A stretch of DNA of 64,000 bases from Arenibacterium halophilum (GCF_005938225.1 NZ_VCPC01000002.1:620001-684000); one strand, 5' to 3'; positions 50,474 to 59,385 are shown, counted from the first letter of the stretch. The notes: generated by a model from the letters alone, not told the origin. A program made the numbers and translations.

Positions 50474-51160
50474 TCAAATTGCTGCGTCCCGCGTCAGGCA
50501 GTGCATCAGCAGTTTCTTCGCGTGGTGAATCCGCGTCTTGATGGTGCCGACGGGCACACCTTCGACCGTGGCCGCCTCGGGGTAGGACAGATCTTCGAAA
50601 AACGTCAACCGGACTGCGGCCTGCTGCGCCGGGGTCAGCTTGCCGATGCAGGCGCGCAGGCGCTCGGCGTCCGACGCGGCCTCAATCACAGCAAGGGGCG
50701 AGGGCGCCTCGTCGGGGATGGTGTCGTCGGGAAGGTCGCGCAGCGTAGTGCGGCGGCTTCGGCGCAGGCGATCCACGGCCTTGTTGCGCGCGATCCCATA
50801 TAGCCAGGTCCTGGGCGCGGAGGCCCCGCGAAAGCGGACTGCGTTGCGCCAGACCTCAAGAAACGTCTCTTGCAGGATATCCGACGCCTCGATGGCATCG
50901 CCGATGCGGAGACGGATAAAGCGGTGCAGCCCGGCTTGGTGGCGGTCGTAAAACGCCCTCATCGCCGTTCTGTCTCCGCGCCCGATGCGGTCGATAAGGT
51001 CAACATCGCCGTCCCGCAGGGGTCCGTCTTGCACGTGAGAGTCGCGCGGATGTGGGCCGGGTGCCGCCCGCTCCGCGAATTCGGGATTGGTCACGACCCT
51101 CAACGAAACCGTCGAAGCGGACGACGGCCCGTCGATGGGTCTGGTCTGTCGCCGGGTCAC
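50474..51160 (-). CDS. ECF-type RNA polymerase sigma factor
   Basis: A 228-residue sigma-70 family ECF protein. Region 2 is present as RAFYDRHQAGLHRFIRLRIG, DASDILQETFLEVW (D-x-x-Q-E/T-F) and RTWLYGIARNKAVDRLRRSR. Region 4 is LTPAQQAAVRLTFFEDLSY and PEAATVEGVPVGTIKTRIHH, with the helix-turn-helix ending in AKKLLMHCL. The start is uncertain: a GTG at 51160 has a fine GGAGG seven to nine bases before it and gives 228 residues, while an internal GTG at 51094 would fit a promoter element at 51187. The N-terminal 50 residues are Pro/Arg rich and disordered. It probably controls the RTX gene and the anti-sigma gene through the shared promoter motif. Confidence 0.9.
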   Translation of the reverse strand: MTRRQTRPIDGPSSASTVSLRVVTNPEFAERAAPGPHPRDSHVQDGPLRDGDVDLIDRIGRGDRTAMRAFYDRHQAGLHRFIRLRIGDAIEASDILQETFLEVWRNAVRFRGASAPRTWLYGIARNKAVDRLRRSRRTTLRDLPDDTIPDEAPSPLAVIEAASDAERLRACIGKLTPAQQAAVRLTFFEDLSYPEAATVEGVPVGTIKTRIHHAKKLLMHCLTRDAAI

Positions 51161-51166
51161 AGGCCT

Positions 51167-51192
51167 GTCCCTCCCTCTTCGCTGTCGGTTCA
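51167..51192 (-). promoter_or_regulatory. Possible autoregulatory ECF promoter upstream of the sigma gene
   Basis: On the minus strand TGAACC (51192-51187), 16 bases, then GGAC (51170-51167), one base different from CGAC of the other two sites; the flank ATTGAACCG is the same. The transcript would start near 51160, at the chosen GTG, which would instead favour the internal start at 51094. Confidence 0.45.
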
Positions 51193-51354
51193 ATAACCGG
51201 ACAGGGCACGGGCGCAGGCGCCGTGCGACATCGATAACTCATCCCGTTTCGCGCGCGCGCGTTGACGCCAGCGTTGTCACCAGCGTTGTAATTTGCGCAT
51301 TTGGCCGTTGTTTTCGTCGCTCACGTCCAATGCAAAAAAATGTTCCGCTGAAAT

Positions 51355-51380
51355 TGAACCGTTGCGCCTGTCCAACCGAC
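51355..51380 (+). promoter_or_regulatory. Predicted ECF promoter of the second RTX gene
   Basis: TGAACC (51355-51360), 16 bases, CGAC (51377-51380), placing the start about 50 bases before the ATG at 51439. The sequence ATTGAACCGTTGCxCC is shared with the anti-sigma promoter at 49708-49722. Confidence 0.7.
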
Positions 51381-51438
51381 CCATCTGCAATCCGGCCGAT
51401 CTGGCTGGGCATTTTTTGCAAAGGCAGAGGACAATCCA

Positions 51439-54400
51439 ATGGCTGACCAGAACGGAACTGCAGGCGACGACATCCTGAACGGCACGGACGAGACCGACCG
51501 CATCAAGGGACTCGGGGGCAACGACACGATCAACGGCCTTGGCGGCAACGACCGGCTGGAAGGCGGTGACGGCAACGACATTCTGGATGGCGGCGCAGGT
51601 GTCGACGTCATCATCGGCGGCGACGGAGACGACACCATCCTTGGCACCGGCTTCGTCGACGGCGAGACGTTTCAGGGCAACGGCGGCACCGATTTCCTTG
51701 ATCTGTCCGGCGAAGACCGCGACGTCGAGGTCCGCCTGAACTCCAGCAACCAGCGCCTGCTGGCCGATGGCGTGACCGTGGTGTTGCAGAGTATCGAGGG
51801 CGTGGCGACCGGCGATGGCGACGATATCGTGCGGGGGACTGACGGCGCCAACCTGATCCGCACAGGCGGCGGCAACGACTTCGTGAACGCCGGGAATGGC
51901 ATCGACGATGTTGATCTGGGCGCTGGCAATGACACCGTTCAGGATGGCGGTAATGGCGCCGATACCTACACCGGCGGGAGCGGGCGCGATACGCTCGACT
52001 ACTCGCAGTCGGTCGATGGCATTTCGATCACACGCGACATCGGCGGTGCGGTAATCGTGACAGGAGGCCGGGCGGCCGGTGACATTTTTACGGGGTTCGA
52101 GATCATTCGCGGCTCGAACAGCGCCGACACCATCGAGATGGTCAATGGTCTTGACACGGTCGAAGGCCTGGGCGGGAACGACGTGTTCATCGCCGGGGCG
52201 GCGGCCGCAACCTTTGACGGCGGCAGCGGCACCGATGCGGTCGACTATATCGCGGCCACCGGGGGCGTGGTCGCCGATCTGAGCGATCAGTCCAACAACA
52301 GCGGTTTTGCCGCGGGTGACACCTATGTGTCGATCGAAGAGCTCCGGGGCTCGCTTTTCGACGACACGCTTGCAGGCTCTGCGGGCAATGACCGGCTTTT
52401 CGGCAAGGAAGGCGACGATCTGCTGATCGGCGGCGCCGGGGCCGACCGTCTGGATGGGGGCGACGGCATCGACACCGTGGACTATTCCGCCTCCGCAACG
52501 GGCGTCACGGTCAAACTGAACACGAACTCTGGCAGCGGCGGCGATGCGCAGGGCGACGTCATCGTCGACGTCGAGAATGTCATCGGGTCCGCGCATGACG
52601 ACGCGATCACGGGCAACAACGCAGACAACCTGATCGAAACCGGCGCAGGGGATGACATTGTCAACGCCTTGGGCGGCAATGACATCATCCGCACCGGCGC
52701 GGGCGACGACGTGATCCGGGCCTCGGCCGGGGCCGACCTGATCGACGGTGGCGCCGGGTTCGACGAGCTTGATTATTCCAATGCGGGCGCGGCGCTGTTC
52801 ATCGGTCGCGAAGGCCCGGTCCGTGGCGGACTTGCGGACGGCGACACCTTCCGCAACATCGAACAGATCACCGGCACCGGCGCAGGCGACGTCATGGCGT
52901 TGCAGGAGGGTGTCGAGGTACTGTCCGGCCGCAACGGCAACGACCATCTGACCGCCTTCGGGGGCACTTTCGAGCTGGTTGGCGGTGGCGACAGCGACAC
53001 GCTCGAGCTTGTTCTGGGTGAAGCGGCCGCAACGCGCGCCACCTTCAATGGCGGGTCGGGCACCGACACCCTGCTGATCTCGGGCCAGGCGGGCGCCGAG
53101 GACTTCCGCGACGACACGTTGTCCGGCCTCGACCGGCTGGCCTTCAGCACCGGACTTGGCCAGGATTACGATGTGACGTTTCTCGGCACGCAGTGGGGCT
53201 TTGGCAACGTCCGTAGCAACACGCCGTTCCGTGGCAGCGAAGCGATCACCATCAGGATCGACATGGGCGATCGCACCAGCCTCAACCTCGACAACACCTC
53301 GCTGACCGGCATGGTCGCTGGAACCGACCGTTTCGTGATCACCGGCGATGCCGATGACGAGGCGGTGAACGGCACCGCTCTGAACGATCAGATCGCGCTG
53401 GGCGACGGGGACGACACGATCCGGGGGCGTGCGGGCGATGACGTTCTCGACGGCGGCAACGGCAATGATTTTCTGCAAGGCGACCGTGGCAACGATATCA
53501 TCTTCGGTGGCGATGGTGACGATACCATCTCTGGTGGTGACGGCGACGATGTGATCTCGGGCGGCGATGGCGCTGACCGGATCAACGGTGATGGCGGCAA
53601 CGACATCATCGACTATTCCGCCTCGGACGCGGCGGTGATCGTGAACCTCGACGCCCGCAGCGCGACCGGAGGCCACGCATCGGGCGACGTTCTGTCGGGC
53701 ATCGACGGCATCACCGGCAGCGACTTCGACGATGTGCTGACGGGCCAGGGAGCCGGCAACCAGATCAACGGGGGCCGGGGCAACGACGTGATCGACGGCC
53801 TTGGCGGCGATGACGTGCTCGACGGCGGGGGCAACAACGACACCGTGAACGGCGGTTCGGGCAATGACATTCTCCGGGGCGGGTTTGGCCGCGACATCCT
53901 TTCGGGCGGAGCCGGGGCGGACCTTATCGACGGTGGAAACGGACGCGATCTGGCCAGCTACGAGACATCTAACGCAGCAGTTCGGATCGACCTGAGCGGC
54001 CAGGAACGCGCCTTTGGTGGCGACGCCACGGGCGACCTGCTTGTCAATATCGAGGACGCACTTGGTTCGCGCTTTGGCGATACGATTGCCGGGTCCGCCG
54101 TGGCCAACGTCCTGAGCGGTGGCGAGGGCAACGACATCTTGATGGGTCGGGCCGGACACGACACCCTGAATGGCGACGAAGGCGATGATGATCTGATCGG
54201 CGGCGCGGGCAACGACCAGCTCGATGGTGGCGCAGGTCTGGACCGGGCGATTTTTTCGGGCGCCTTCGCCGAGTTTACCGTCACCGTGAATGCGGATGAC
54301 AGCGTGACTGTCGTCGGACAGGGAACCGATACCCTGCGCGAAATCGAGACTCTTGTGTTCGACGACCAAACGGTTGCCGTTTCCAGCCTCCCGCGCGTTA

Positions 54401-54846
54401 TCGTCGCCGACAGCGCCGACAATGTCCTGATCGGCGGCGACGGCGATGACCTGCTTGACGGCGGAGGCGGCGCAGACGTTGTCCGAGGCGGCGATGGCGA
54501 CGATCAGGTGTCGGGCGGCAAGGGGGCCGACATCGTCGGCGGCGGGACCGGAGATGACATCCTCTTCGGCGGTCCGGGCCTCGACACCTTTGTCTTTGGA
54601 GAGGGGTTCGACCGCGATATCATTCGCGACTATCGCCAAGGGCGCGACAGCATCGAATTGGACCTCGGGTTGTTTGACGAATTGGGGTTCACGCCATCCG
54701 GTCAGGAGGTCGTCGACATATTTGGCACGCTGAACAGCACGGGTAAGGCGTTGACCTTCGATTTCGGCGATGGCGATAGCCTTAAGGTTCGCGATAAGTT
54801 CGGCATCGACCTGACGACCTTTGGGGATGATCTCTTCCTGGTCTGA
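51439..54846 (+). CDS. RTX calcium-binding protein (glycine-rich nonapeptide repeats)
   Basis: A 1135-residue secreted protein starting MADQNGTAGDDILNGTDETD. The repeat pattern GGxGxDxLxGGxGxD occurs from residue 10 almost to the end, in blocks (GGNDTINGLGGNDRLEGGDG near the start, GGRGNDVIDGLGGDDVLDGG near 780), separated by beta-rich segments with YSASATGVTV-type strands. Ca2+ bound by Asp stabilises a parallel beta roll outside the cell. The C-terminal ~90 residues (LDTFVFGEGFDRDIIRDYRQ, IELDLGLFDELGF, KFGIDLTTFGDDLFLV) resemble type I secretion signals. There is no catalytic domain visible. Upstream lies an ECF-type promoter. The antisense strand is also open for over 1200 codons because of the repeats; that frame is not a gene. 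Confidence 0.92.
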   Translation: MADQNGTAGDDILNGTDETDRIKGLGGNDTINGLGGNDRLEGGDGNDILDGGAGVDVIIGGDGDDTILGTGFVDGETFQGNGGTDFLDLSGEDRDVEVRLNSSNQRLLADGVTVVLQSIEGVATGDGDDIVRGTDGANLIRTGGGNDFVNAGNGIDDVDLGAGNDTVQDGGNGADTYTGGSGRDTLDYSQSVDGISITRDIGGAVIVTGGRAAGDIFTGFEIIRGSNSADTIEMVNGLDTVEGLGGNDVFIAGAAAATFDGGSGTDAVDYIAATGGVVADLSDQSNNSGFAAGDTYVSIEELRGSLFDDTLAGSAGNDRLFGKEGDDLLIGGAGADRLDGGDGIDTVDYSASATGVTVKLNTNSGSGGDAQGDVIVDVENVIGSAHDDAITGNNADNLIETGAGDDIVNALGGNDIIRTGAGDDVIRASAGADLIDGGAGFDELDYSNAGAALFIGREGPVRGGLADGDTFRNIEQITGTGAGDVMALQEGVEVLSGRNGNDHLTAFGGTFELVGGGDSDTLELVLGEAAATRATFNGGSGTDTLLISGQAGAEDFRDDTLSGLDRLAFSTGLGQDYDVTFLGTQWGFGNVRSNTPFRGSEAITIRIDMGDRTSLNLDNTSLTGMVAGTDRFVITGDADDEAVNGTALNDQIALGDGDDTIRGRAGDDVLDGGNGNDFLQGDRGNDIIFGGDGDDTISGGDGDDVISGGDGADRINGDGGNDIIDYSASDAAVIVNLDARSATGGHASGDVLSGIDGITGSDFDDVLTGQGAGNQINGGRGNDVIDGLGGDDVLDGGGNNDTVNGGSGNDILRGGFGRDILSGGAGADLIDGGNGRDLASYETSNAAVRIDLSGQERAFGGDATGDLLVNIEDALGSRFGDTIAGSAVANVLSGGEGNDILMGRAGHDTLNGDEGDDDLIGGAGNDQLDGGAGLDRAIFSGAFAEFTVTVNADDSVTVVGQGTDTLREIETLVFDDQTVAVSSLPRVIVADSADNVLIGGDGDDLLDGGGGADVVRGGDGDDQVSGGKGADIVGGGTGDDILFGGPGLDTFVFGEGFDRDIIRDYRQGRDSIELDLGLFDELGFTPSGQEVVDIFGTLNSTGKALTFDFGDGDSLKVRDKFGIDLTTFGDDLFLV

Positions 54847-55127
54847 GGTCGCCCGAGCGATGTGGGCCCACCGTTGCCCGATCTGTCGCGGCGGTGGGGC
54901 AGCAGCGTAAAGCGGCTGTTCGGGTTGCGTCTCTTTGGCTTGGAAGCGTAGCCTTCGGTCTTCATGCATGCATCCATGCTCGGGTTCTGCGCAACCCGAG
55001 CCTTCGAGTTGGCACTGTCAGAAGAACCTGGCGTGAGCCGGAGCAGTGTGTTGGCCAGTGTCCTTTCACGTAAAGGCGCTCTCCTTTCATATACTTCAAG
55101 ACAAGCTCCAAGATCATTCGCCTTGCG

Positions 55128-55610
55128 GTGATGAAATTGGCGAGGTTTCCCGCTCCCCTCCGCGACGTGGAGCATATGCATCACGCGCGGCGCGGCGATA
55201 TCGGTCACGAAACCATCGGAAAATGGTGGCACAGGTTCGGTTCAATATTCGCCTTGGAAATCCGAAAACGGCGGAGCGAGGAGATACAATCAAGTCCATG
55301 GCGTTGGCACGGTCGGCCTGAGGCGGTCGTCACGGACAGACTCTGCTCGTAAGGCGCTGCTTTGCGTGATATCGGAGCAGCTGATCGCCAGAAAACGGGC
55401 CGGTGGGTGAACAAACGCGCTGAGACCTCAACCTGCCATTCCGACGACGTAATCGGGCGAAGCTCCGCTTTCGGAGGTTGCAAAGTCTTCAGAAATTCGC
55501 CTCCGTCCACGCCTCGAATTACAACCTGTTCAACGCGAAGCGCAGCCTCTCCTCGCAAGCCAGTTTCAGGAACAAACCCCGCCGCCGCTCTCGCCGAGTT
55601 GCGCGGCCTC
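55128..55610 (+). pseudogene. IS6-family transposase remnant
   Basis: Residues readable in order are KLARFPAPLRDVEHMHHARR, GDIGHETIGKWWHRFGSIFA, LEIRKRRSEEIQSSPWRWH, then EAVVTDRLCS, GAALRDIGAADRQKTGRWVN and KRAE; in a shifted frame SLQKFASVHASNYNLFNAKR follows. This is the order of IS6-family (IS26-like) transposases. The DDE core is mostly missing between WRWH and AVVTD, so an internal deletion removed the first catalytic Asp segment, and stops and frameshifts complete the decay. The 280 bases before it (54847-55127) have no gene. Confidence 0.75.
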
Positions 55611-55670
55611 TGCCCGACAAAAAGGGCCGCCATTCTGCGTTTGCCGAAATCGGTTCGCATTCGTCTGACA
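55571..55670 (+). repeat. Dispersed repeat copy A (about 100 bp)
   Basis: A 100-bp stretch beginning AACAAACCCCGCCGCCGC and ending TTCGCATTCGTCTGACA, about 73 of 100 positions identical to 61581-61680. It lies at the 3' end of the IS6 remnant. Shorter copies occur at 38924 and 46402. Confidence 0.75.
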
Positions 55671-55705
55671 GCACCGTTTGTCAGCACCCGACTGGTCGCC
55701 GAGCG

Positions 55706-56692
55706 CTAACCCTCCGCCGCCGCTATGCCAAAGCGCTGGCGGTAGGCAGCAGGGGCGGTTCCAACGAGCTTGTGAAAGATCTTTCGAAAGGCCGCAGGGT
55801 CGGAATAGCCGACATCCCAGGCGATCCGATCAACTGGATCGATCGTACGCTCAAGGCACTCGCGCGCCTTGGCAATGCGAACCTGCTGGAGGTAGGTGTT
55901 CGGGCGATGCCCGGTGGCGGCGGTAAAACGGCGCAGGAAGGTTCGCTCTGTCAGCCCGGCCACGGCGTGAAGATCGGCCTGCTGAAGCGGTTCGGAGAGA
56001 TGCGCGTGCAGGTGGTGCTGGGCCCGGCGGATGGCGACGTCACCGTGGTCGAAACGTGGCACAAAGGCCGCGAAGGGCCGCTGGCTGGAACGGGGCGGGT
56101 CGATCAGCAGAAAGCGCGCCGTGGCGAGCATTGTGGCCGGTCCGAGGAAACGCTCGACCAGGGTGAGGCCGAGGTCGGTCCACGCAAGGATGCCACCCGC
56201 GGTCACGATATCGCCGTCGTCCAGAACCATCCTGTCGTCGGCGACATGGATATCCGGAAAGCGGCGCGCGAGCTGTTCGGCGAAGGCCCAGTGTGTGGTG
56301 GCGCGACGTCCGTTCATCAGCCCGGTTTCGGCCAGCACGAAGGCCCCCGCACAGACCGACCCCAGCACGGTGCCCTCGCTGTGGCGCGCCCGCAACCAGT
56401 CGGCGGCGGCGGGATAGGGTTCCATTTTCTCGGGCATCACCAAACTGGGCGGCGCGATGGCGTGGCTGAGGCGGTGCGGCCGGCCCGGGTGGCTATCCCA
56501 TGTGCAGGCCACCTCCTTGTCGGTGGACTGCCAGTGCGACACCCGGATCACCCGCCCGTCCGCCCATTCACCGGCAATGCGGAAGAGGTCGGTCATGCCG
56601 TAGATCGCCGAGAGCTGGCAGTCGGGGTAGATCAGCAAGCCGATTTCAGCCACGGGGGCTGCAGCGCGAGACATATTTTGGTTCACCTTCAT
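55706..56692 (-). CDS. GlxA-type (DJ-1/PfpI plus AraC) transcriptional regulator
   Basis: A 328-residue regulator. The N-terminal 190 residues form a DJ-1/PfpI-like domain: VAEIGLLIYPDCQLSAIYGM, GTVLGSVCAGAFVLAETGLM (Cys at the nucleophile elbow), and TTHWAFAEQLARRFPDIHVA. The C-terminal 100 residues form the AraC/XylS DNA-binding domain: AVAGLTERTFLRRFTAATGH and RIAWDVGYSDPAAFRKIFHK with the last helix. GlxA-like proteins sense small molecules in the DJ-1-like part. It is divergent from the hydrolase gene at 57015. Its 5' region has a 48-bp element also found before the LysR gene. Confidence 0.9.
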   Translation of the reverse strand: MKVNQNMSRAAAPVAEIGLLIYPDCQLSAIYGMTDLFRIAGEWADGRVIRVSHWQSTDKEVACTWDSHPGRPHRLSHAIAPPSLVMPEKMEPYPAAADWLRARHSEGTVLGSVCAGAFVLAETGLMNGRRATTHWAFAEQLARRFPDIHVADDRMVLDDGDIVTAGGILAWTDLGLTLVERFLGPATMLATARFLLIDPPRSSQRPFAAFVPRFDHGDVAIRRAQHHLHAHLSEPLQQADLHAVAGLTERTFLRRFTAATGHRPNTYLQQVRIAKARECLERTIDPVDRIAWDVGYSDPAAFRKIFHKLVGTAPAAYRQRFGIAAAEG

Positions 56693-57014
56693 GATTGCGG
56701 TTTGTCCAACTTTGCGCGAGTTGATTTATCCTGAAAATCGCAATTCCACATCTCTTTTTGTCCTCCTTATCGGAATGACGGTTAGGTCGTAGCTTCCATT
56801 CATAATCTGAACGGAGTGAAACCCACACGCACCTGACAAAGCGACCGGCGGGGCCGCCACCGCCGACCAGGCATCAATTGAACTGGGCCATGTCGCCCAT
56901 GGGGGCGCGGTTGTTAGCATCGTCAGTTTTGCCTCGAAGGATGTCAATTTCGCCACGTCCCTTGATGCCGCGACCCATCTATCTCTGTCCACATCGAAAC
57001 CGAAAGGACTGGCA
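56693..57014. other. Divergent intergenic region with shared regulatory element
   Basis: 322 bases without a clear gene. A plus-strand stretch (DKATGGAATADQASIELGHV) has coding-like composition but starts after a stop and lacks a start codon; it may be a remnant. The left part holds the conserved 48-bp element (56729-56776). Confidence 0.5.
56729..56776. promoter_or_regulatory. 48-bp conserved element, copy 1
   Basis: TCCTGAAAATCG, then CAATTCCACATCTC and TTTTTGTCC...TTATCGG match 60346-60393 at 41 of 48 positions. It lies 37 bases upstream of the GlxA-like regulator start. The shared core CGCAATTCCACATCTC is identical in both copies. Likely a promoter-operator carried with the regulators, or an operator for the same factor. 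Confidence 0.6.
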
Positions 57015-57953
57015 ATGACACCCGATCTTACACGGCGGGAAATTCTCAAGGGCGCAACGGCTGCGGCCGCGCTCTTCACCTTGCCGACCTCCATCCTGGC
57101 TCAAATCGAAGGACACCTCACGATGGCTACGATCACCACCCGCGACGGCACCGAAATCTTCTACAAGGACTGGGGCCCGAAGGACGCCCAGCCTGTGGTC
57201 TTCCACCACGGCTGGCCGCTCTCCGGAGACGACTGGGACAACCAGATGCTGTTCTTTCTCGGCGAGGGCTACCGCGTCATTGCCCATGACCGCCGCGGCC
57301 ACGGTCGCTCCGAGCAGGTCTCGGACGGTCACGACATGGACCATTACGCTGCCGACGTTGCAGACTTGGCCCGCGCACTCGACCTGCGCGATGCCATCCA
57401 TATCGGCCACTCCACCGGCGGCGGCGAGGTGGCGCGCTACGTCGCCATTTCCGAGCCTGGACGGGTGGCCAAGGCTGCGCTGCTGGGCGCGGTACCTCCG
57501 ATCATGGTGGCCTCCGAGACCAACCCCGACGGCGTGCCGCCGGAGGTTTTCGATGGCTTCCGCGCCGCCCTGGCCGCCAACCGCGCCCAGTTCTTTCTCG
57601 ATGTGCCCTCCGGCCCCTTCTACGGATTCAACCGCGAGGGTGCCGAGGTCAGCGAGGGCCTGATCCGCAACTGGTGGCGGCAGGGCATGAGCGGCGGCGC
57701 CAAGGCGCATTACGACGGCATCAGGGCCTTCTCGGAAACCGACTTCACCGAGGACCTGAAGGCCATCACCCAGCCGGTGCTGGTGCTGCACGGCGAGGAT
57801 GACCAGGTCGTGCCGATCGACAACTCGGCACACAAGGCGATCAAGCTGCTGCGGAACGGCACGCTGAAGACCTATCCGGGCCTGTCGCACGGCTTCTTCG
57901 CCACGCACCCCGACCTGATCAACGCCGATCTGTTGGCCTTCGCCCGCAGCTGA
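57015..57953 (+). CDS. Alpha/beta hydrolase, chloroperoxidase-like, Tat-exported
   Basis: A 312-residue alpha/beta hydrolase of the non-haem chloroperoxidase/arylesterase type. The N-terminal TRREILKGATAAAALFTLPT is a twin-arginine signal, after which ITTRDGTEIFYKDWGPKDAQ opens the core. The oxyanion region is HHGWPLSGDDWDNQ, the nucleophile elbow is IGHSTGGGEVARY (Ser in G-H-S-T-G), the Asp lies in VLHGEDDQVVPI, and the final His in YPGLSHGFFATHP. An internal ATG with GGACACCTCACG before it (MATITTRDG) would give the usual cytoplasmic form without the signal. Substrate unknown. The second alpha/beta hydrolase follows 79 bases later. Confidence 0.88.
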   Translation: MTPDLTRREILKGATAAAALFTLPTSILAQIEGHLTMATITTRDGTEIFYKDWGPKDAQPVVFHHGWPLSGDDWDNQMLFFLGEGYRVIAHDRRGHGRSEQVSDGHDMDHYAADVADLARALDLRDAIHIGHSTGGGEVARYVAISEPGRVAKAALLGAVPPIMVASETNPDGVPPEVFDGFRAALAANRAQFFLDVPSGPFYGFNREGAEVSEGLIRNWWRQGMSGGAKAHYDGIRAFSETDFTEDLKAITQPVLVLHGEDDQVVPIDNSAHKAIKLLRNGTLKTYPGLSHGFFATHPDLINADLLAFARS

Positions 57954-58032
57954 GGCCGCGACGGGCCGCGCCCGCCCCTTGGCGCGGACCGACACAAGCC
58001 CACCCAATCTTCCAACCAAAAGGACCGATCCG

Positions 58033-58830
58033 ATGACCAAGTTTCAGAATCTCATCGCCGCAGCCGCTGCGGCCGCCACCGCGGGGACCATCGGCATCAC
58101 CGATGCCTCCGCTCAGACCCGCATCCCCGATGACCAGACCATCCGCAACGTTGTTTTGGTGCATGGCGCCTTCGCCGACGCATCCGGCTGGCGCGGCGTC
58201 TACGACGACCTGACAGCGCGCGGCTACAATGTGACGATGGTGCAGAACCCGCTGACATCGCTGGCCGATGACGTGGCCGCCACCAACCGGGCGCTGGGCA
58301 GGCAGGACGGACCGGCGATCCTCGTCGGCCACTCCTGGGGCGGCACGGTCATCACAGAGGCGGGCATTCACCCCAATGTGGCCGGGCTTGTCTATGTCTC
58401 TGCGTTGTCGCCTGACGCGGGCGAAACCACCGCACAGCTGTACGACGGCTTCACCTCGCCGCCCGAGTTCAAGCTCGACATCGGCGAGGACGGCTACGGT
58501 TTCGTCGCGCCCGCCAGCTTCCAAGCCGGGTTCGCTCATGACGTGAGCGATGCCGATGTGGCCTTCATGCGCGATGCTCAGGTGCCGATCAACATGGAGG
58601 TCTTCGGGACCGTTCTGGAGAACGCTGCATGGCGCACCAAGCCGAGCTGGGCCGTGATCGCCACCGAGGACAAGGCCTTCGCCCAAGAGATGCTGCACCA
58701 CATGGCTGCCCGCATCGGGGCCAAGGTCACTGAGGTTGCTGCCAGCCACGCGGTCTTCATGACCCGGCCTGCCGAGGTGGCGGCTACCATCGACGAGGCC
58801 GCCCGCGAGGCGCTGCTTCCTGCCAACTGA
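58033..58830 (+). CDS. Alpha/beta hydrolase, exported
   Basis: A 265-residue alpha/beta hydrolase with a signal peptide (NLIAAAAAAATAGTIGITDA, then SAQ). The core opens VVLVHGAFADASGWRGVYDD; the nucleophile elbow is LVGHSWGGTVITEAGIHPNV (G-H-S-W-G), the family carries a late His in EVAASHAVFMTRPAEV and a likely Asp in VIATEDKAFA. It belongs to the small esterase-like group near EstC/HNL-type hydrolases, substrate unknown. It follows the chloroperoxidase-like gene and precedes the Ohr gene, on one strand with short gaps, so the three may form one transcript. Confidence 0.88.
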   Translation: MTKFQNLIAAAAAAATAGTIGITDASAQTRIPDDQTIRNVVLVHGAFADASGWRGVYDDLTARGYNVTMVQNPLTSLADDVAATNRALGRQDGPAILVGHSWGGTVITEAGIHPNVAGLVYVSALSPDAGETTAQLYDGFTSPPEFKLDIGEDGYGFVAPASFQAGFAHDVSDADVAFMRDAQVPINMEVFGTVLENAAWRTKPSWAVIATEDKAFAQEMLHHMAARIGAKVTEVAASHAVFMTRPAEVAATIDEAAREALLPAN

Positions 58831-58933
58831 ACCACCTGCCCGCGACCGAAGGCCCAGCGTCTGCGGCTGCGGGCGACTACCACCCCAAGGGCCATGACAC
58901 CCGCGAAACGAACATTACATCAAGGAGCCGAAC

Positions 58934-59359
58934 ATGAAGATCCTCTACGAAACCCACGCCACCGCCAGCGGCAACGGCCGCGACGGCACCGCCTCAATCG
59001 AAGACGGTGCGCTCACCCTGTCGCTGTCGACACCCAAGGCCCTGGGCGGACCGGGCGGCGAAGGCACCAACCCCGAGCAACTCTTCGCCAGCGGCTACGC
59101 GGCCTGCTTCCTCAGTGCTCTGCGCTTCATCGCCGGTCGTCAGAAGCAGAAATTATCCGAGGACACCAGCGTGACCGCCACCGTGGGCATCGGCCCCCGG
59201 GACAACGGGGCGGGCTTTGCGCTGGACATTGCACTGTCCGCAAGCCTGCCCGGCCTCGAGGGAGAGCTCGCCAGGAAACTGGTGGAAGAGGCCCATGCCA
59301 CATGCCCCTATTCGCACCTGGCGCGTGAAGGCGCGCAGGTGCGGCTGAGTGTTGCCTGA
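58934..59359 (+). CDS. Organic hydroperoxide resistance (Ohr/OsmC) protein
   Basis: A 141-residue peroxidase of the Ohr/OsmC family. The two redox-active cysteines are present: Cys58 in ASGYAACFLSALRFIA and Cys124 in EEAHATCPYSHLAREG, with the conserved Arg and Glu of Ohr in GRDGTASIE and NPEQLFASGY. Ohr reduces organic peroxides using lipoamide or thioredoxin. It is the third gene downstream of the hydrolase pair and is followed by a good terminator (59386). Adjacent regulators include the LysR gene, convergent to it; the usual OhrR is not here. Confidence 0.93.
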   Translation: MKILYETHATASGNGRDGTASIEDGALTLSLSTPKALGGPGGEGTNPEQLFASGYAACFLSALRFIAGRQKQKLSEDTSVTATVGIGPRDNGAGFALDIALSASLPGLEGELARKLVEEAHATCPYSHLAREGAQVRLSVA

Positions 59360-59385
59360 GCCGCTTTCTCAAATCTCATCTCAAG

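Noticed and set aside
39181-54846. CRISPR-like arrays in the RTX genes
   Set aside because: The repeats are coding, have a 27-base period with variable sequence and no unique spacers.
51277-54969. Open frame of about 1230 codons on the minus strand opposite the second RTX gene
   Set aside because: The glycine-aspartate codon repeats of the RTX gene leave the other strand free of stops; there is no start signal and the sense strand has the full RTX pattern and promoter.
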